From: Cyclobacteriaceae bacterium
GTDB lineage: Bacteria; Bacteroidota; Bacteroidia; Cytophagales; Cyclobacteriaceae
Length of the DNA stretch: 64,000 nucleotides
Reading direction: 5' to 3'
Assembly (NCBI GenBank): GCA_022842845.1
Contig: JALHOT010000001.1
Location: 59,842 to 123,841 of the forward strand
The notes beneath the pieces were generated by a model, which saw only the letters and a program-made list of their open reading frames with translations, was not told the origin of the DNA and searched no databases. The translations under genes and the position numbers were made by a program. Below are positions 33,379-43,282 of this stretch, in pieces. Within the stretch, counting starts at the first letter, position 1. Each line of letters starts with the position of its first letter.

Positions 33379-34508
33379 CTTGTTAAACCTCTTTCAAATT
33401 CATGAACATTAAAGCGTGTTACTTCATGCAAATCGTTGGATTCAGCAAACACCCTTTGCTGCCTGACAGAGCTATTTCCATTCTTCATAATCGTTTGAAG
33501 TGTTGCCACAAAAGCACCATAGCTCAACCTTGTCTCATAAGGCTTTAATTGCTCGAGCCAGAAGGCCATATCATCAATGATGGGGACAGGCTGCTTCGAA
33601 CGCTTCGTAATAATTTCACCTTGCAGTCCATAACGAATCGCCCTCCATTTATTCTCCCGCAATACCCATCTTAAAACACTTTTATGCTTGGCATTCCATT
33701 GGTTGGCGTGATCAGCAAACCAAAGACCTAGCATATGTACAAAGGCGGTAATGGCCAGGGCCTCTTGTAAGGTGGCGGGTTCGTCACAAATTCTTAGTTC
33801 TACAGTACCAATCGCTGGACTAGGCCTTATATCCCACCATAAATCTTTCATGCTTCCTATAGAATTAGATTTTATCAGGGAAGCATAGAGCTTCTGAAAT
33901 TGTTTCCAATCTTTTACCACATTGGGCATGCCGCTGGTTGGCATTGATTCATACATGGTCGGTCGTGCAGCTGCTAAACCTGTATCCATTCGCTGCCAAA
34001 AAGGAGAACTGGCAGATAGCGCCAACACATGAGGAACAAAGTGTAATAAGAAATTATTGAATTGGATAGCAAAGTCTGCCGATGGCATACCTATATGGAT
34101 ATGCATACCATAAACAGCCATGCGTCTGATCATCCACTGATTACGATCGGTCAGCTCATTGTAACGAGGCAAGGGTGTAATCATGCGCTCTCGGTAATCT
34201 GCCTCAGGATGAGTACCCGTAGAGGATACTTTCAATCCCAAAGAAGCAGCAGCCTTGTTAACATGTAGCAAAGAATTTTGTAAATCATTTTGTACATCTT
34301 GTACGGAAAGACAAATACCAGTAATCACCTCCAGTGTACTCTGAAAAAATTCCTTCTTTAAACTGTCCAGTTTTAAAAGATCAATTATTTCTTCAGCCCT
34401 TGGGGTTAATAGAAGACTTTTTCCATCAAGCACCTGGAGTTCAAGCTCAACCCCTAATGAAAATGGTGTTTTTGAAGGATTAAATAACAAAGGATTACGC
34501 TGCATCAT
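33375..34508 (-). CDS. ybdK: Carboxylate-amine ligase, YbdK/GshA-2 type
   Basis: A 377-residue protein of the glutamate-cysteine ligase type 2 (YbdK) fold, starting FSLGVELELQVLDGKSLLLTPRAEEI with the metal-binding glutamates. Other typical blocks are HIHIGM and DIRPSPAIGTVELRICDEPAT. YbdK has weak gamma-glutamylcysteine ligase activity in vitro and its physiological substrate is unsettled. It is divergently transcribed from asparagine synthetase (42 bp apart). No glutathione synthetase is nearby. Confidence 0.88.
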   Translation of the reverse strand: MMQRNPLLFNPSKTPFSLGVELELQVLDGKSLLLTPRAEEIIDLLKLDSLKKEFFQSTLEVITGICLSVQDVQNDLQNSLLHVNKAAASLGLKVSSTGTHPEADYRERMITPLPRYNELTDRNQWMIRRMAVYGMHIHIGMPSADFAIQFNNFLLHFVPHVLALSASSPFWQRMDTGLAAARPTMYESMPTSGMPNVVKDWKQFQKLYASLIKSNSIGSMKDLWWDIRPSPAIGTVELRICDEPATLQEALAITAFVHMLGLWFADHANQWNAKHKSVLRWVLRENKWRAIRYGLQGEIITKRSKQPVPIIDDMAFWLEQLKPYETRLSYGAFVATLQTIMKNGNSSVRQQRVFAESNDLHEVTRFNVHEFERGLTS

Positions 34509-34550
34509 GCCTAAATAAAGTATTTTTGAATTTTATCCTAATGCAATTCT

Positions 34551-36446
34551 ATGTGTGGTATCACAGGCATTTACGCATTCAATCTTATCGGCAAAATCAA
34601 TAAGATCCATGTGACCAATGCCACCATGGCTTTGGAAAAACGCGGACCTGATTTTCAGGATATTTATACGGATGAGTGGGCAGGGCTAGGTCATAGAAGG
34701 CTATCGATTATTGATACTTCCAGCATCGCACATCAACCCATGTGGGATGATACCAAACGTTACTGCATCATTTTCAATGGCGAGATATTCAACTACCGTG
34801 AACTCAAACAAACATTACTCGCCAAAGGGATTAGCTTTCACACACAATCAGATACAGAAGTATTGTTAAAACTTTACATCCAGGAAAAAGAAGCTTGTCT
34901 CAATAAATTAAATGGATTCTTTTCTTTCTGTATTTACGATAAGGATGAGCAAAGTTTTTTCATAGCCCGCGACCGCTTTGGCATCAAGCCTCTTTTGTAC
35001 GTACATGATGAAGATAAGTTTTTGTTTGCCTCTGAGATGAAAGCTATTCTTCAATATGGCATAGAAAAAGAAATCGATTACAACTCGCTTCACACTTACC
35101 TACAACTCAACTACATTCCCGCACCACAAACTATTTTTAAGTCGGTAAGGAAATTATTACCGGGTCACTTTCTAAAGCTTGCCAGGCGCCAGATTTCAAT
35201 ACAACAGTATTATAGCATACCCAAGGAGGATGCGCAGGCGATGCCATTTGAGGAAGCCAAAAAGAAACTTTATACATTATTAGAAGCTTCGGTTCAGAGA
35301 AGATTGGTAGCCGATGTTCCGCTGGGATCATTTTTAAGTGGCGGTATTGATTCATCTGTAGTAACAGGTCTTGCCAGCAAGCATAAAAAGAATTTACATA
35401 CTTTTTCTATTGGCTTTCGTGATGAGAAGTTTTTTGATGAAACAGCGTATGCTACCCTGGTGGCCAGGCACTTTAACACAGAGCACACCGTATTCTCACT
35501 CACGAATAATGATCTGTTTGGGCACGTTCACAACATTCTTGATTACATCGATGAACCCTTTGCAGACTCTTCCGCCATTAATGTTTACATCCTGAGTAAA
35601 GAAACGAGAAAGCACGCTACCGTAGCCCTGTCGGGCGATGGAGCAGACGAAATGCTGGCAGGGTACAATAAACATGAAGCCTTTTACCGAATGATTCATG
35701 CCGGCTGGAAAGAAAAGACTATTACTACGATGGCTCCGTTATGGAGTCTGTTGCCAAAATCAAGAAATGGTACTTTATCAAATACTGTACGGCAGCTGGA
35801 TCGTTTTGCAAAAGCCATGCAATTACCCGCTAAAGAACGCTATTGGAAATTAGCCGGTTTTGCGAGTGAAGAGGATAGCCTTCAATTATTCAGTGAAAAA
35901 TCAAGAAGCCTTTTTGAATCATCCGATTACTATACCAGAAAAAACACACTGCTGAGCAATCTATCATCAAGAGAGACGATGAATGAAGTACTGCTCACCG
36001 ACACACAATTGATATTACCCAATGACATGCTTACAAAAGTTGATTTGATGAGCATGGCCAATTCTTTAGAAGTGAGGGTACCCTTTTTGGATTATGAGGT
36101 AGTCAACTTTGTTTTCAGCCTACCCGATAGCTACAAAATTGATGGATCTATCCGGAAAAAGATTTTACAAGAAACATTTCGGGAAATGTTACCTGCCCGA
36201 CTTTATAAGCGACCCAAGAAAGGCTTTGAAGTGCCACTACTCAAATGGTTTAGAGGCGAAATGAGGTCACTTATAGAAAACGATTTACTATCTAAAACTC
36301 GCATCGAAGAACAAGGTATTTTTGACTACAATGCCATTGCCCAATTAAAAAAACAATTGTTTTCACACAATCCTGGTGATGTACATGCCAGAATTTGGGC
36401 ATTGATCGTTTTTCAGTGGTGGTTTAAAAAATACTGTAAATCTTAA
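34551..36446 (+). CDS. asnB: Asparagine synthetase (glutamine-hydrolysing)
   Basis: A 631-residue enzyme. The N-terminal Ntn glutaminase domain has Cys2 (MCGITG), and the conserved RLSIID, FNGEIFNYRELK and SDTEVLLK segments. The C-terminal ATP-pyrophosphatase domain carries SGGIDSS at about residue 262 and SGDGADE at about 361. It makes asparagine from aspartate, ATP and glutamine. AsnB paralogues in exopolysaccharide clusters look similar, but no glycosyltransferase cluster is present here. The start is fixed by the catalytic cysteine. Confidence 0.93.
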   Translation: MCGITGIYAFNLIGKINKIHVTNATMALEKRGPDFQDIYTDEWAGLGHRRLSIIDTSSIAHQPMWDDTKRYCIIFNGEIFNYRELKQTLLAKGISFHTQSDTEVLLKLYIQEKEACLNKLNGFFSFCIYDKDEQSFFIARDRFGIKPLLYVHDEDKFLFASEMKAILQYGIEKEIDYNSLHTYLQLNYIPAPQTIFKSVRKLLPGHFLKLARRQISIQQYYSIPKEDAQAMPFEEAKKKLYTLLEASVQRRLVADVPLGSFLSGGIDSSVVTGLASKHKKNLHTFSIGFRDEKFFDETAYATLVARHFNTEHTVFSLTNNDLFGHVHNILDYIDEPFADSSAINVYILSKETRKHATVALSGDGADEMLAGYNKHEAFYRMIHAGWKEKTITTMAPLWSLLPKSRNGTLSNTVRQLDRFAKAMQLPAKERYWKLAGFASEEDSLQLFSEKSRSLFESSDYYTRKNTLLSNLSSRETMNEVLLTDTQLILPNDMLTKVDLMSMANSLEVRVPFLDYEVVNFVFSLPDSYKIDGSIRKKILQETFREMLPARLYKRPKKGFEVPLLKWFRGEMRSLIENDLLSKTRIEEQGIFDYNAIAQLKKQLFSHNPGDVHARIWALIVFQWWFKKYCKS

Positions 36447-36477
36447 ACCCGAGGATCATAAATTCGTAAAGGGTTAC

Positions 36478-36849
36478 ATGAAGAATTTACTGAGAGTAGA
36501 AGAATTCCTGCAATTAGCACTTTGTGCTTACCTGAGCCATCAACTACCCTTTGCTCCATGGCACTATTGGGTACTATTCTTAACGCCTGATATTGGCATG
36601 CTCGGCTACCTATTCAATTCCCGTGTGGGGGCAGTGCTTTACAATATTTTTCATCATAAGGGTATTGCCTTAGCCTTTTATGGCGCAGGCATATTCACTA
36701 ATAATGATGCCCTACAATTCATTGGGCTATTGCTCTATGGCCACAGTGCTTTTGATAGAATTTTCGGGTACGGTTTAAAATACTTTGATAACTTTAAGCA
36801 TACACACCTAGGCTGGCTTAATGCGCATGAACAAAGTAAAATTCAATAA
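36478..36849 (+). CDS. DUF4260 membrane protein
   Basis: A 123-residue protein with about four hydrophobic segments. The HYWVLFLTPDIGMLGYLFNSRVGAVLYNIFHHKG and YGHSAFDRIFGYGLKY blocks are those of DUF4260 as I know the family. Function unknown. Its end overlaps the start of the PepSY-like gene by about 29 bp, so the two are coupled. It lies 31 bp after asparagine synthetase on the same strand. Confidence 0.82.
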   Translation: MKNLLRVEEFLQLALCAYLSHQLPFAPWHYWVLFLTPDIGMLGYLFNSRVGAVLYNIFHHKGIALAFYGAGIFTNNDALQFIGLLLYGHSAFDRIFGYGLKYFDNFKHTHLGWLNAHEQSKIQ

Positions 36850-37576
36850 CCTCAATCGAAAAGCCCACCGGTATTTAGGACTCATTATAGGGATCCAATT
36901 CCTATTTTGGACAATAGGAGGTTTGTATTTCGCTTTTAGTGATATGGACGAGATCCATGGTGACCATCAGCGCAAGCATGTAATGATGCAGCCTTATGAC
37001 TCCCTTGTTTCACCCAGTGAAGTCATTCAAAAAGTGAAAGAGATTTACACAATTGATTCTATCGAGAGTTTACGGCTCATTGCTGTATTAGGGAATCCTG
37101 TTTACCAACTCACCTACCACCACCAGCATATGGGGCATATGCAAATGAACCAATTGGCTGATGCCCGAACCGGAGAACTATTGCCACCCATTTCAAAGGA
37201 ACAAGGTGTAGCCATAGCCCAGGAACATTTTAATACAAAGGCAGCAGTAGTAAAGGTTGAATACCTGGAGACTTCCAATGGCCATCATGAATATCGCGAA
37301 AAGCCATTACCCGCCTGGGCCATCACCTTTGATCATCCCAGTAATACAACGGTCTATGTATCTGCCAATCTGGGAACCGTACAAAGCTTTCGAAATAATA
37401 AGTGGCGGGTGTTCGATTTTTTATGGATGCTGCACACCATGGACTATGAAGGCCGCGATAACTTTGGTAACATCCTGTTAAGGGCTTTCTCCATCTTTGG
37501 TCTCGCCACCATTTGCTCTGGCTTCATACTTTTCTTTGCTACACAAAAGAAAAGTCCAAAGAAAAACAAAAAGTAG
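36821..37576 (+). CDS. PepSY-associated membrane protein
   Basis: A 251-residue protein with one N-terminal membrane helix (about residues 16-36) and one C-terminal helix (about 220-243). The large loop contains PepSY-like segments (LPPISKEQGVAIAQEHF) and the family block NKWRVFDFLWMLHTMDYEGRDNFGN. A methionine/histidine-rich stretch (HHQHMGHMQMNQL) may bind metal. PepSY-TM proteins are often linked to iron or reductive uptake, but no siderophore gene is nearby. A start at ATG 36827 is equally possible. Confidence 0.75.
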   Translation: MRMNKVKFNNLNRKAHRYLGLIIGIQFLFWTIGGLYFAFSDMDEIHGDHQRKHVMMQPYDSLVSPSEVIQKVKEIYTIDSIESLRLIAVLGNPVYQLTYHHQHMGHMQMNQLADARTGELLPPISKEQGVAIAQEHFNTKAAVVKVEYLETSNGHHEYREKPLPAWAITFDHPSNTTVYVSANLGTVQSFRNNKWRVFDFLWMLHTMDYEGRDNFGNILLRAFSIFGLATICSGFILFFATQKKSPKKNKK

Positions 37577-37587
37577 TAGAGCTAAGT

Positions 37588-39243
37588 CTATTTACCTGCT
37601 TTCGCCCACATATCACGCAAGGTAACGGTGCGGTTAAACACAAGCTTCTTAGTGTTGGAATCAGGATCCATACAGAAGTAACCCATGCGCAAAAACTGGA
37701 AGCACTCTTCCACCTTCGCGTGGGCCAGCGCAGGCTCTGCATACACTGTCTTCACCTCTAGCGAAGTTGGATTTAAGTGATTGGTAAAATCATCTTCAAT
37801 AGATCCCATATCCTCGGTCGTAAATAAGCGATCGTAGAGTCTTACCTCCACTGGCAGCGCTGATTGGGCATGCACCCAATGAATAACGCCCTTTACCTGG
37901 ATGCCAGAAGTGTCGGATCCACTCTTGCTCTCAGGAATATACGTACAGCGCAACTCAAGCACTTTACCATTAATATCCTTAATTACTTCCTCACACTTAA
38001 TGATGTAAGCACTCTTGAGGCGAACCATTTGACCGGGGGCAAGTCGGAAATACTTTTTGGGTGGTACTTCCATAAAATCTTCCTGCTCAATCCATAGCTC
38101 TCTGCCAAAAGGCATGGTTCTGATACCATTCTCTGCTGCTTCCGGATTATTCTCGCTGGGCAATTGCTCGGTTAGCCTTTCATCGTAGTTGGTAATGACC
38201 ACTTTAAGCGGATCAAACACGACCATGCGTCTGTTGGCAATTTTGTTCAGGTGATCCCGCACACAAAACTCGAGCAAGCCAATGTCGATCAGGTTGTCTC
38301 TCTTGGCAACACCTATTCTATCGCAAAAATCTAAAATAGCTTCGGGTGTATAACCACGCCTGCGTACACCGCTCAAGGTAGGCATACGCGGATCGTCCCA
38401 ACCGTTTACGTGCTTATCGTTTACCAATTGAAGCAGCTTTCGCTTGCTCATCATGGTGTAGGTCATGTTGAGGCGTGCAAACTCATATTGGCGCGAAGGA
38501 TAGATTTCGAGTTTTTCAATGAACCAATCGTACAACTCACGGTGCGACACAAACTCCAGTGTACAAATGCTATGGGTAATGTTTTCAATAGAGTCGCTCT
38601 GGCCATGGGCAAAATCGTACATAGGGTAAATACACCAGGCATCACCAGTACGGTGATGGTGCGCATGCTTGATGCGATACAAAATAGGATCTCTCATCAG
38701 CATATTGATGTGAGCCATGTCAATTTTAGCTCTCAAAACCTTTTCACCATCCTTGTATTTACCAGCCCTCATATCCATGAACAGCTGGAGATTTTCTTCT
38801 ATGCTTCTGTTTCTGAAAGTGCTATTGCTTCCGGCCTGGGTTGGTGTACCCTTTTGGTTGGCTATTTCTTCACTGGTGCTGTCATCTACATAGGCTAATC
38901 CCTTATTAATTAACCTAACTGCGTAGCTGAATAACTGGTCAAAATAATCGGAAGCATATAATTCTTGCGCCCAGGAAAAACCCAGCCACTTAACATCGCC
39001 CTTAATGCTTTCTACGTACTCAGTCTCTTCGGTTACCGGATTGGTATCATCAAATCGAAGATTCGTTTTACCACCATATTTTAAAGCAAGGCCAAAATTG
39101 AGGGCTATACTCTTGGCATGGCCAAGGTGCAGATATCCATTGGGCTCCGGAGGAAAGCGCGTAGCTATGGTCGTATGCTTTCCGTCCTTTATATCTTTCT
39201 CAATAATTTCCTCGATAAAATTCAAGCTCTTCTCTTCAGCCAT
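37588..39243 (-). CDS. glnS: Glutaminyl-tRNA synthetase
   Basis: A 551-residue class I synthetase. The HIGH motif appears as PPEPNGYLHLGHAKS near residue 30, and the KMSKS motif as MMSKRKLLQL near 265. The C-terminal anticodon-binding beta-barrel has VKGVIHWVHA. It charges tRNA-Gln directly. The gene stop is 11 bp from the PepSY-like gene on the opposite strand. Length is normal, with no C-terminal extension. Confidence 0.95.
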   Translation of the reverse strand: MAEEKSLNFIEEIIEKDIKDGKHTTIATRFPPEPNGYLHLGHAKSIALNFGLALKYGGKTNLRFDDTNPVTEETEYVESIKGDVKWLGFSWAQELYASDYFDQLFSYAVRLINKGLAYVDDSTSEEIANQKGTPTQAGSNSTFRNRSIEENLQLFMDMRAGKYKDGEKVLRAKIDMAHINMLMRDPILYRIKHAHHHRTGDAWCIYPMYDFAHGQSDSIENITHSICTLEFVSHRELYDWFIEKLEIYPSRQYEFARLNMTYTMMSKRKLLQLVNDKHVNGWDDPRMPTLSGVRRRGYTPEAILDFCDRIGVAKRDNLIDIGLLEFCVRDHLNKIANRRMVVFDPLKVVITNYDERLTEQLPSENNPEAAENGIRTMPFGRELWIEQEDFMEVPPKKYFRLAPGQMVRLKSAYIIKCEEVIKDINGKVLELRCTYIPESKSGSDTSGIQVKGVIHWVHAQSALPVEVRLYDRLFTTEDMGSIEDDFTNHLNPTSLEVKTVYAEPALAHAKVEECFQFLRMGYFCMDPDSNTKKLVFNRTVTLRDMWAKAGK

Positions 39244-39381
39244 AGTTTACTAACAGTAATGGAACAAAGGTAAACACCTTGAACCGGACAAAAAACAATA
39301 CCTGGGGAAATCCTTTGTTGAATACCGCTCTTAATTACCTGCATAAATCTTATATTGAGCGAAGAAGAGAATCCTATTTTC

Positions 39382-41946
39382 ATGGCCATCTCATTTGCTA
39401 AAAGCTTCATCACCCGAACTTTCCTTCTGGTTTTATTAGGGTTAACAACCTTAACCATAGCCATTGGGCTGTGGATCTGGCAAGATGTGAAGAATGATCG
39501 TTTTGAAGATCTTAATAAGACAGCTGTATTTCTGAACAACTTCTACGAACTTACTTTTCTGCAACGAGAACTTGGCTTGACCAGTGTTGGTGAAAGAATG
39601 CTGGCCATTGATGGCCCAGACCAGGTAAGAGAACGCTTGAGTGTGGCTATGAATGCCATAAGTTCACATACAGAATTCATGGCCATCGGTCTGGTCGATA
39701 CCACAGGGCAACTCATCACTTTTACGGGTAGCCTGGATCAGAAAAATCTACCCAATCTGGCCAAGTCTGAAAAGACCAGAAGAACCTTTGAGCAGGTAAA
39801 AAAGGCAAGAAATATCATCTTAGGCGAAGCTTATTTCTTTGATGAAATCAGTAATTGGATCTTGCCTATCCGCGTACCCATTCGTAATGAAAATGGGCAA
39901 TTGCTTGCAGTCAACACCTCTGCCATCAGCATCAATACACTTTTGACCGAGTTGGATAATTTTAATATCAATGAAAATTATCAGGTGCAATTAATCAATG
40001 AAGACTTTAATTCCATACAACTCTACTATCCACTCAAAGCAGGAGCGTACGATATCATTTTACATCAAAATGCCAATATCTACCAAGACTACAAAACTAT
40101 TACTCAAGAAGCGGGAATTGATTTCTTTGAAGCCTACAATACAATTGAAAAGAATAATCAAATAGGTGCCCGATCTACTTCTAACGCCTTGAATCATTTT
40201 GTGGTTGTGACTGTAGACAGCAGTATTCTTTGGCAAGCTTATCGTGGTACCTTTTTCGTTATTCTCTCTATTTACTTAACTGGAATAACATTAGTATTGA
40301 TTGCTTTCAATTATTTCGCTAAAAAGGAACAGCGTTTTGAAAATGCCCTGGCCAGAGAACGCTTCTACTCAGAAAGCATTATCAATGCTACCACGGCCCT
40401 CATCGTAGGTTTAGATGCAGACTTAAAATGCAGATTCATTAATCCAGCTTTAGAACGTCTGACAGGCTACACTAAACAAGATTTGCATGAGCTTAACTGG
40501 TGGCGCCTTATTTTTCCAGCCTGGTGGAAATTGCTTAGTTCAGGGAAAGAAATCAGCGAGCTATCCTTGATGCTCGATACGGTTATCAAAAGCAACAGAG
40601 AGAACTTTGAGATGGAACTCATTACCAAAAGCGGAGAAAAGAAAAATATACTTTGGAACTATGTCGAGATAAAAGATGCAGGATCTGCGGCTAAACATAT
40701 TATCGGATTTGGTATTGATATGACCGCCCAAAGAAGTATAGAGAAAATTTCAATGGAACGCGAAGCGAACCTCTTATCAATAGTAGAAAGCACAAACAAT
40801 ATAATTGGACTATTCGACACTGAATATAGAATTATAGAATTCAACAAAGCCTTTGATACTTACGCAAAGAATACAGATAACATTACCCTTCAAAAAGGTA
40901 TGGCCGTACTCGACAACATGAACAGACCCCAGGCAGCCCTGTTCAAATCACTCTTGAGTAGAGCATTTAAAGGGGAAAAAATATCGCAGGTGGTGGAGTA
41001 TCCAAATGGCTCAGATAAATTTTACTTCTTAATGAATTACAACCCCATTTACCAGGGCGAAAAAATAACAGGTGCTTCGCTGTTTGTACAAGACATTACA
41101 GAACTTCGAAATGCGCAGGAGGCATTAAAAAAATATGCTACGAATTTGGAAGGTCTGGTTAATGAGCGCTCACAACAAATAGTAGAAGCCAACACAGAAC
41201 TTAACAAAAGGAATGAAGAATTGAGCACTACATTGGCAAACCTTCAGAAAACGCAGAACCAACTCATCCAGTCTGAAAAGATGGCATCATTGGGTTTACT
41301 TTCAGCTGGAGTGGCGCATGAAATCAATAATCCACTCAACTTTATTAAAGGAGGATCCAATGCGCTCGCCTCAGTACTAAAGGAGGCAGATCCCAAAGCC
41401 TTTGAGGAAGCTGCACCACTGATTGATATCATTAACGAAGGAGTTAACCGGGCAACAGCTATTGTAAAAGGTTTAAGTCATTTTAGCAGACAGAACGAAG
41501 CAAAGACCGAGCAAATTAATCTGCACCAGGTATTGGATAATTGTCTTGTGATTCTCAATAACCGATTCAAGCACAAAGTAAAAATCACTAAAAATTACAC
41601 CGATTCATTACCAATCCTCATGGGTAATGAAGGGCAGCTGCACCAGGCTTTCCTCAACATACTCAGCAATGCGGAACAAGCCATTGAAAAAGTTGGAGAA
41701 ATTTCCGTGGCCACCACGATTACAAATGATCGTATTATCGTCAAGATCAAGGACAGTGGCAGCGGTATTTCTCCAGAGAACCTATCGAGAATAAGCGATC
41801 CATTTTTTACCACCAAAGCACCAGGCGAGGGGACGGGCTTAGGTCTTTCTATTACATACAAAATTATTAAAGACCACGGAGGAAGTATTGAAGTGCATTC
41901 AGATTTGGGGAAAGGCACAGAATTCGTAGTTTTGTTGCCTTGCTAG
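39382..41946 (+). CDS. Membrane sensor histidine kinase with two PAS domains
   Basis: I chose ATG 39382 (854 residues); the in-frame TTG at 39355 adds a charged stretch before the first membrane helix. A periplasmic sensor domain of about 250 residues lies between helices at about residues 13-36 and 289-312. Two PAS domains follow, then a coiled coil, the H-box GVAHEINNPLNF, N-box NILSNAEQAI, G-boxes DSGSGISPENL and GEGTGLGLSI. The response regulator gene follows after 7 bp, so the pair is a two-component system. The signal is unknown. Confidence 0.93.
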   Translation: MAISFAKSFITRTFLLVLLGLTTLTIAIGLWIWQDVKNDRFEDLNKTAVFLNNFYELTFLQRELGLTSVGERMLAIDGPDQVRERLSVAMNAISSHTEFMAIGLVDTTGQLITFTGSLDQKNLPNLAKSEKTRRTFEQVKKARNIILGEAYFFDEISNWILPIRVPIRNENGQLLAVNTSAISINTLLTELDNFNINENYQVQLINEDFNSIQLYYPLKAGAYDIILHQNANIYQDYKTITQEAGIDFFEAYNTIEKNNQIGARSTSNALNHFVVVTVDSSILWQAYRGTFFVILSIYLTGITLVLIAFNYFAKKEQRFENALARERFYSESIINATTALIVGLDADLKCRFINPALERLTGYTKQDLHELNWWRLIFPAWWKLLSSGKEISELSLMLDTVIKSNRENFEMELITKSGEKKNILWNYVEIKDAGSAAKHIIGFGIDMTAQRSIEKISMEREANLLSIVESTNNIIGLFDTEYRIIEFNKAFDTYAKNTDNITLQKGMAVLDNMNRPQAALFKSLLSRAFKGEKISQVVEYPNGSDKFYFLMNYNPIYQGEKITGASLFVQDITELRNAQEALKKYATNLEGLVNERSQQIVEANTELNKRNEELSTTLANLQKTQNQLIQSEKMASLGLLSAGVAHEINNPLNFIKGGSNALASVLKEADPKAFEEAAPLIDIINEGVNRATAIVKGLSHFSRQNEAKTEQINLHQVLDNCLVILNNRFKHKVKITKNYTDSLPILMGNEGQLHQAFLNILSNAEQAIEKVGEISVATTITNDRIIVKIKDSGSGISPENLSRISDPFFTTKAPGEGTGLGLSITYKIIKDHGGSIEVHSDLGKGTEFVVLLPC

Positions 41947-41953
41947 CACTATT

Positions 41954-42331
41954 ATGAAAGTTACAGTCCTCTATGTTGACGATGAAGATATTAATCTTTT
42001 CATTTTTGAAAAGACCTTCAGAAATATCTACAATGTGATCACCGCTAATTCAGCTGAGCAAGGTTTAAAGATGCTGGAAGCCCATGCTAATGACATCATC
42101 GTTGTAATAAGTGATATGCGTATGCCAGGTATGAACGGGCTTGAGTTTATTAAAGTCGCTAAAAGTAAGTACAGTAATATCGCTTATTATATTCTTACTG
42201 CTTTTGATTATAATGAAGAAATCAATAAGGCCATCGCTGATAACCTCATCAACAAATTCTTTACTAAACCTTTCGATATAGAGGTTATCAAAAATTCTAT
42301 TGAAAGTGTTGTCAAAAATTTAAATCAATAG
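41954..42331 (+). CDS. Single-domain response regulator
   Basis: A 125-residue receiver domain without an output domain. Acidic pocket DDED near residue 9, phospho-acceptor Asp in VISDMRMPGMNG (about residue 56), Thr in ILTAF and Lys in FTKPF are in place. It follows the PAS histidine kinase by 7 bp and is probably phosphorylated by it. Single-domain regulators act on flagellar, phosphorelay or downstream kinase targets; none can be named here. Confidence 0.92.
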   Translation: MKVTVLYVDDEDINLFIFEKTFRNIYNVITANSAEQGLKMLEAHANDIIVVISDMRMPGMNGLEFIKVAKSKYSNIAYYILTAFDYNEEINKAIADNLINKFFTKPFDIEVIKNSIESVVKNLNQ

Positions 42332-42355
42332 CAAAGCTTTAGTTTTTTACTCAAG

Positions 42356-43279
42356 TTATTTCTTCAATCTCATTAACTCCGCTTCAGCAGCTATAAAACC
42401 AAAGGCGGCAAATGAACTATTTGCCACAACCTCCTTAAAGATGTTGATTGCTTTGGCAGTATCTCCTTGAATAAGGAACCAATTACCAACACCGTAGCCC
42501 TGTGTTGCAATGGCCACCTCACGATTAATGCCTGCTTCTTCAAAAGCCAATAGAAGATCCGCTTGATATTCTCCCTTGTACATGAGAAGCCTTTTGTGGT
42601 ACGTCATGTTCTCCATAATAGACATGGTTGGATTAATCTTATCAAGGAGTTGTTCCGCTTCTGCTTTCTTTCCCAATTTTTGATAGGTCATGTAGAGCCA
42701 ATCTGCAGTCCCAACTAACAGATCATCATTGTCTGAGTACTGCATACATCTTTCATATGCTTCTGCCGCCTTATTAAAGTCACCCTTCAAATAATAAGCA
42801 AGGCCCAGATGATACCAAACATTGAATTGGGTAGTAGATTTAGGTATGCCAAACTTGTTGGGCACACCATCTGGCTCACTTTCAACAGGCTTACCTTCCA
42901 TCAGCGCTATGGCCTTATAAGAATCTTCAATCGCTTTATCAAATTGCCTGATGGTAATGTATCGGTGCGCCCTGTGCCGATATAAGCGATAAGAATCAGG
43001 ATAGCGCGCTAAGCCTTCAGTGTAAATATCAATTGCTTTCTGTAAATGCAAAAGGTAGCCTTCTCTGCGTCCATACCAGATATAGTTTTCTTCTGATGGA
43101 TCCTTTTCAAATTTGCCTTTTACTTCCTGCAGGGCAGATACCAGCTTCTTTTGCTGATCAGTTGAACGTTGTGGTTCAAAATAGGCAGTACCATCTAAAC
43201 CTATGGCAACAGGCTCTGGTTTAGAGGAGCATGCAAGCACCAAAAAGAGCAGGCTAAATAAGGAAAGGGTGAGTTTCAT
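42356..43279 (-). CDS. TPR-repeat lipoprotein
   Basis: A 307-residue lipoprotein (Cys17 after LVLA). It contains several tetratricopeptide-like repeats, for instance ALQKAIDIYTEGLARYPDSYRLYRHRAHRYI, and an AYYLKGDFNKAAEAYERCMQY unit. It is likely an envelope protein-interaction scaffold; no catalytic motif is visible. It lies 3 bp from the amidohydrolase stop upstream on the same strand, so the two are co-transcribed and probably functionally linked. Confidence 0.8.
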   Translation of the reverse strand: MKLTLSLFSLLFLVLACSSKPEPVAIGLDGTAYFEPQRSTDQQKKLVSALQEVKGKFEKDPSEENYIWYGRREGYLLHLQKAIDIYTEGLARYPDSYRLYRHRAHRYITIRQFDKAIEDSYKAIALMEGKPVESEPDGVPNKFGIPKSTTQFNVWYHLGLAYYLKGDFNKAAEAYERCMQYSDNDDLLVGTADWLYMTYQKLGKKAEAEQLLDKINPTMSIMENMTYHKRLLMYKGEYQADLLLAFEEAGINREVAIATQGYGVGNWFLIQGDTAKAINIFKEVVANSSFAAFGFIAAEAELMRLKK

Positions 43280-43282
43280 ACT

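Noticed and set aside
38410-38898. 162-codon plus-strand frame inside glnS
   Set aside because: Shadow frame of the glutaminyl-tRNA synthetase; no protein-like motif, no separate promoter.
39355-39381. TTG start for the PAS histidine kinase
   Set aside because: The nine added residues are charged and precede the first membrane helix; ATG 39382 is a better start.
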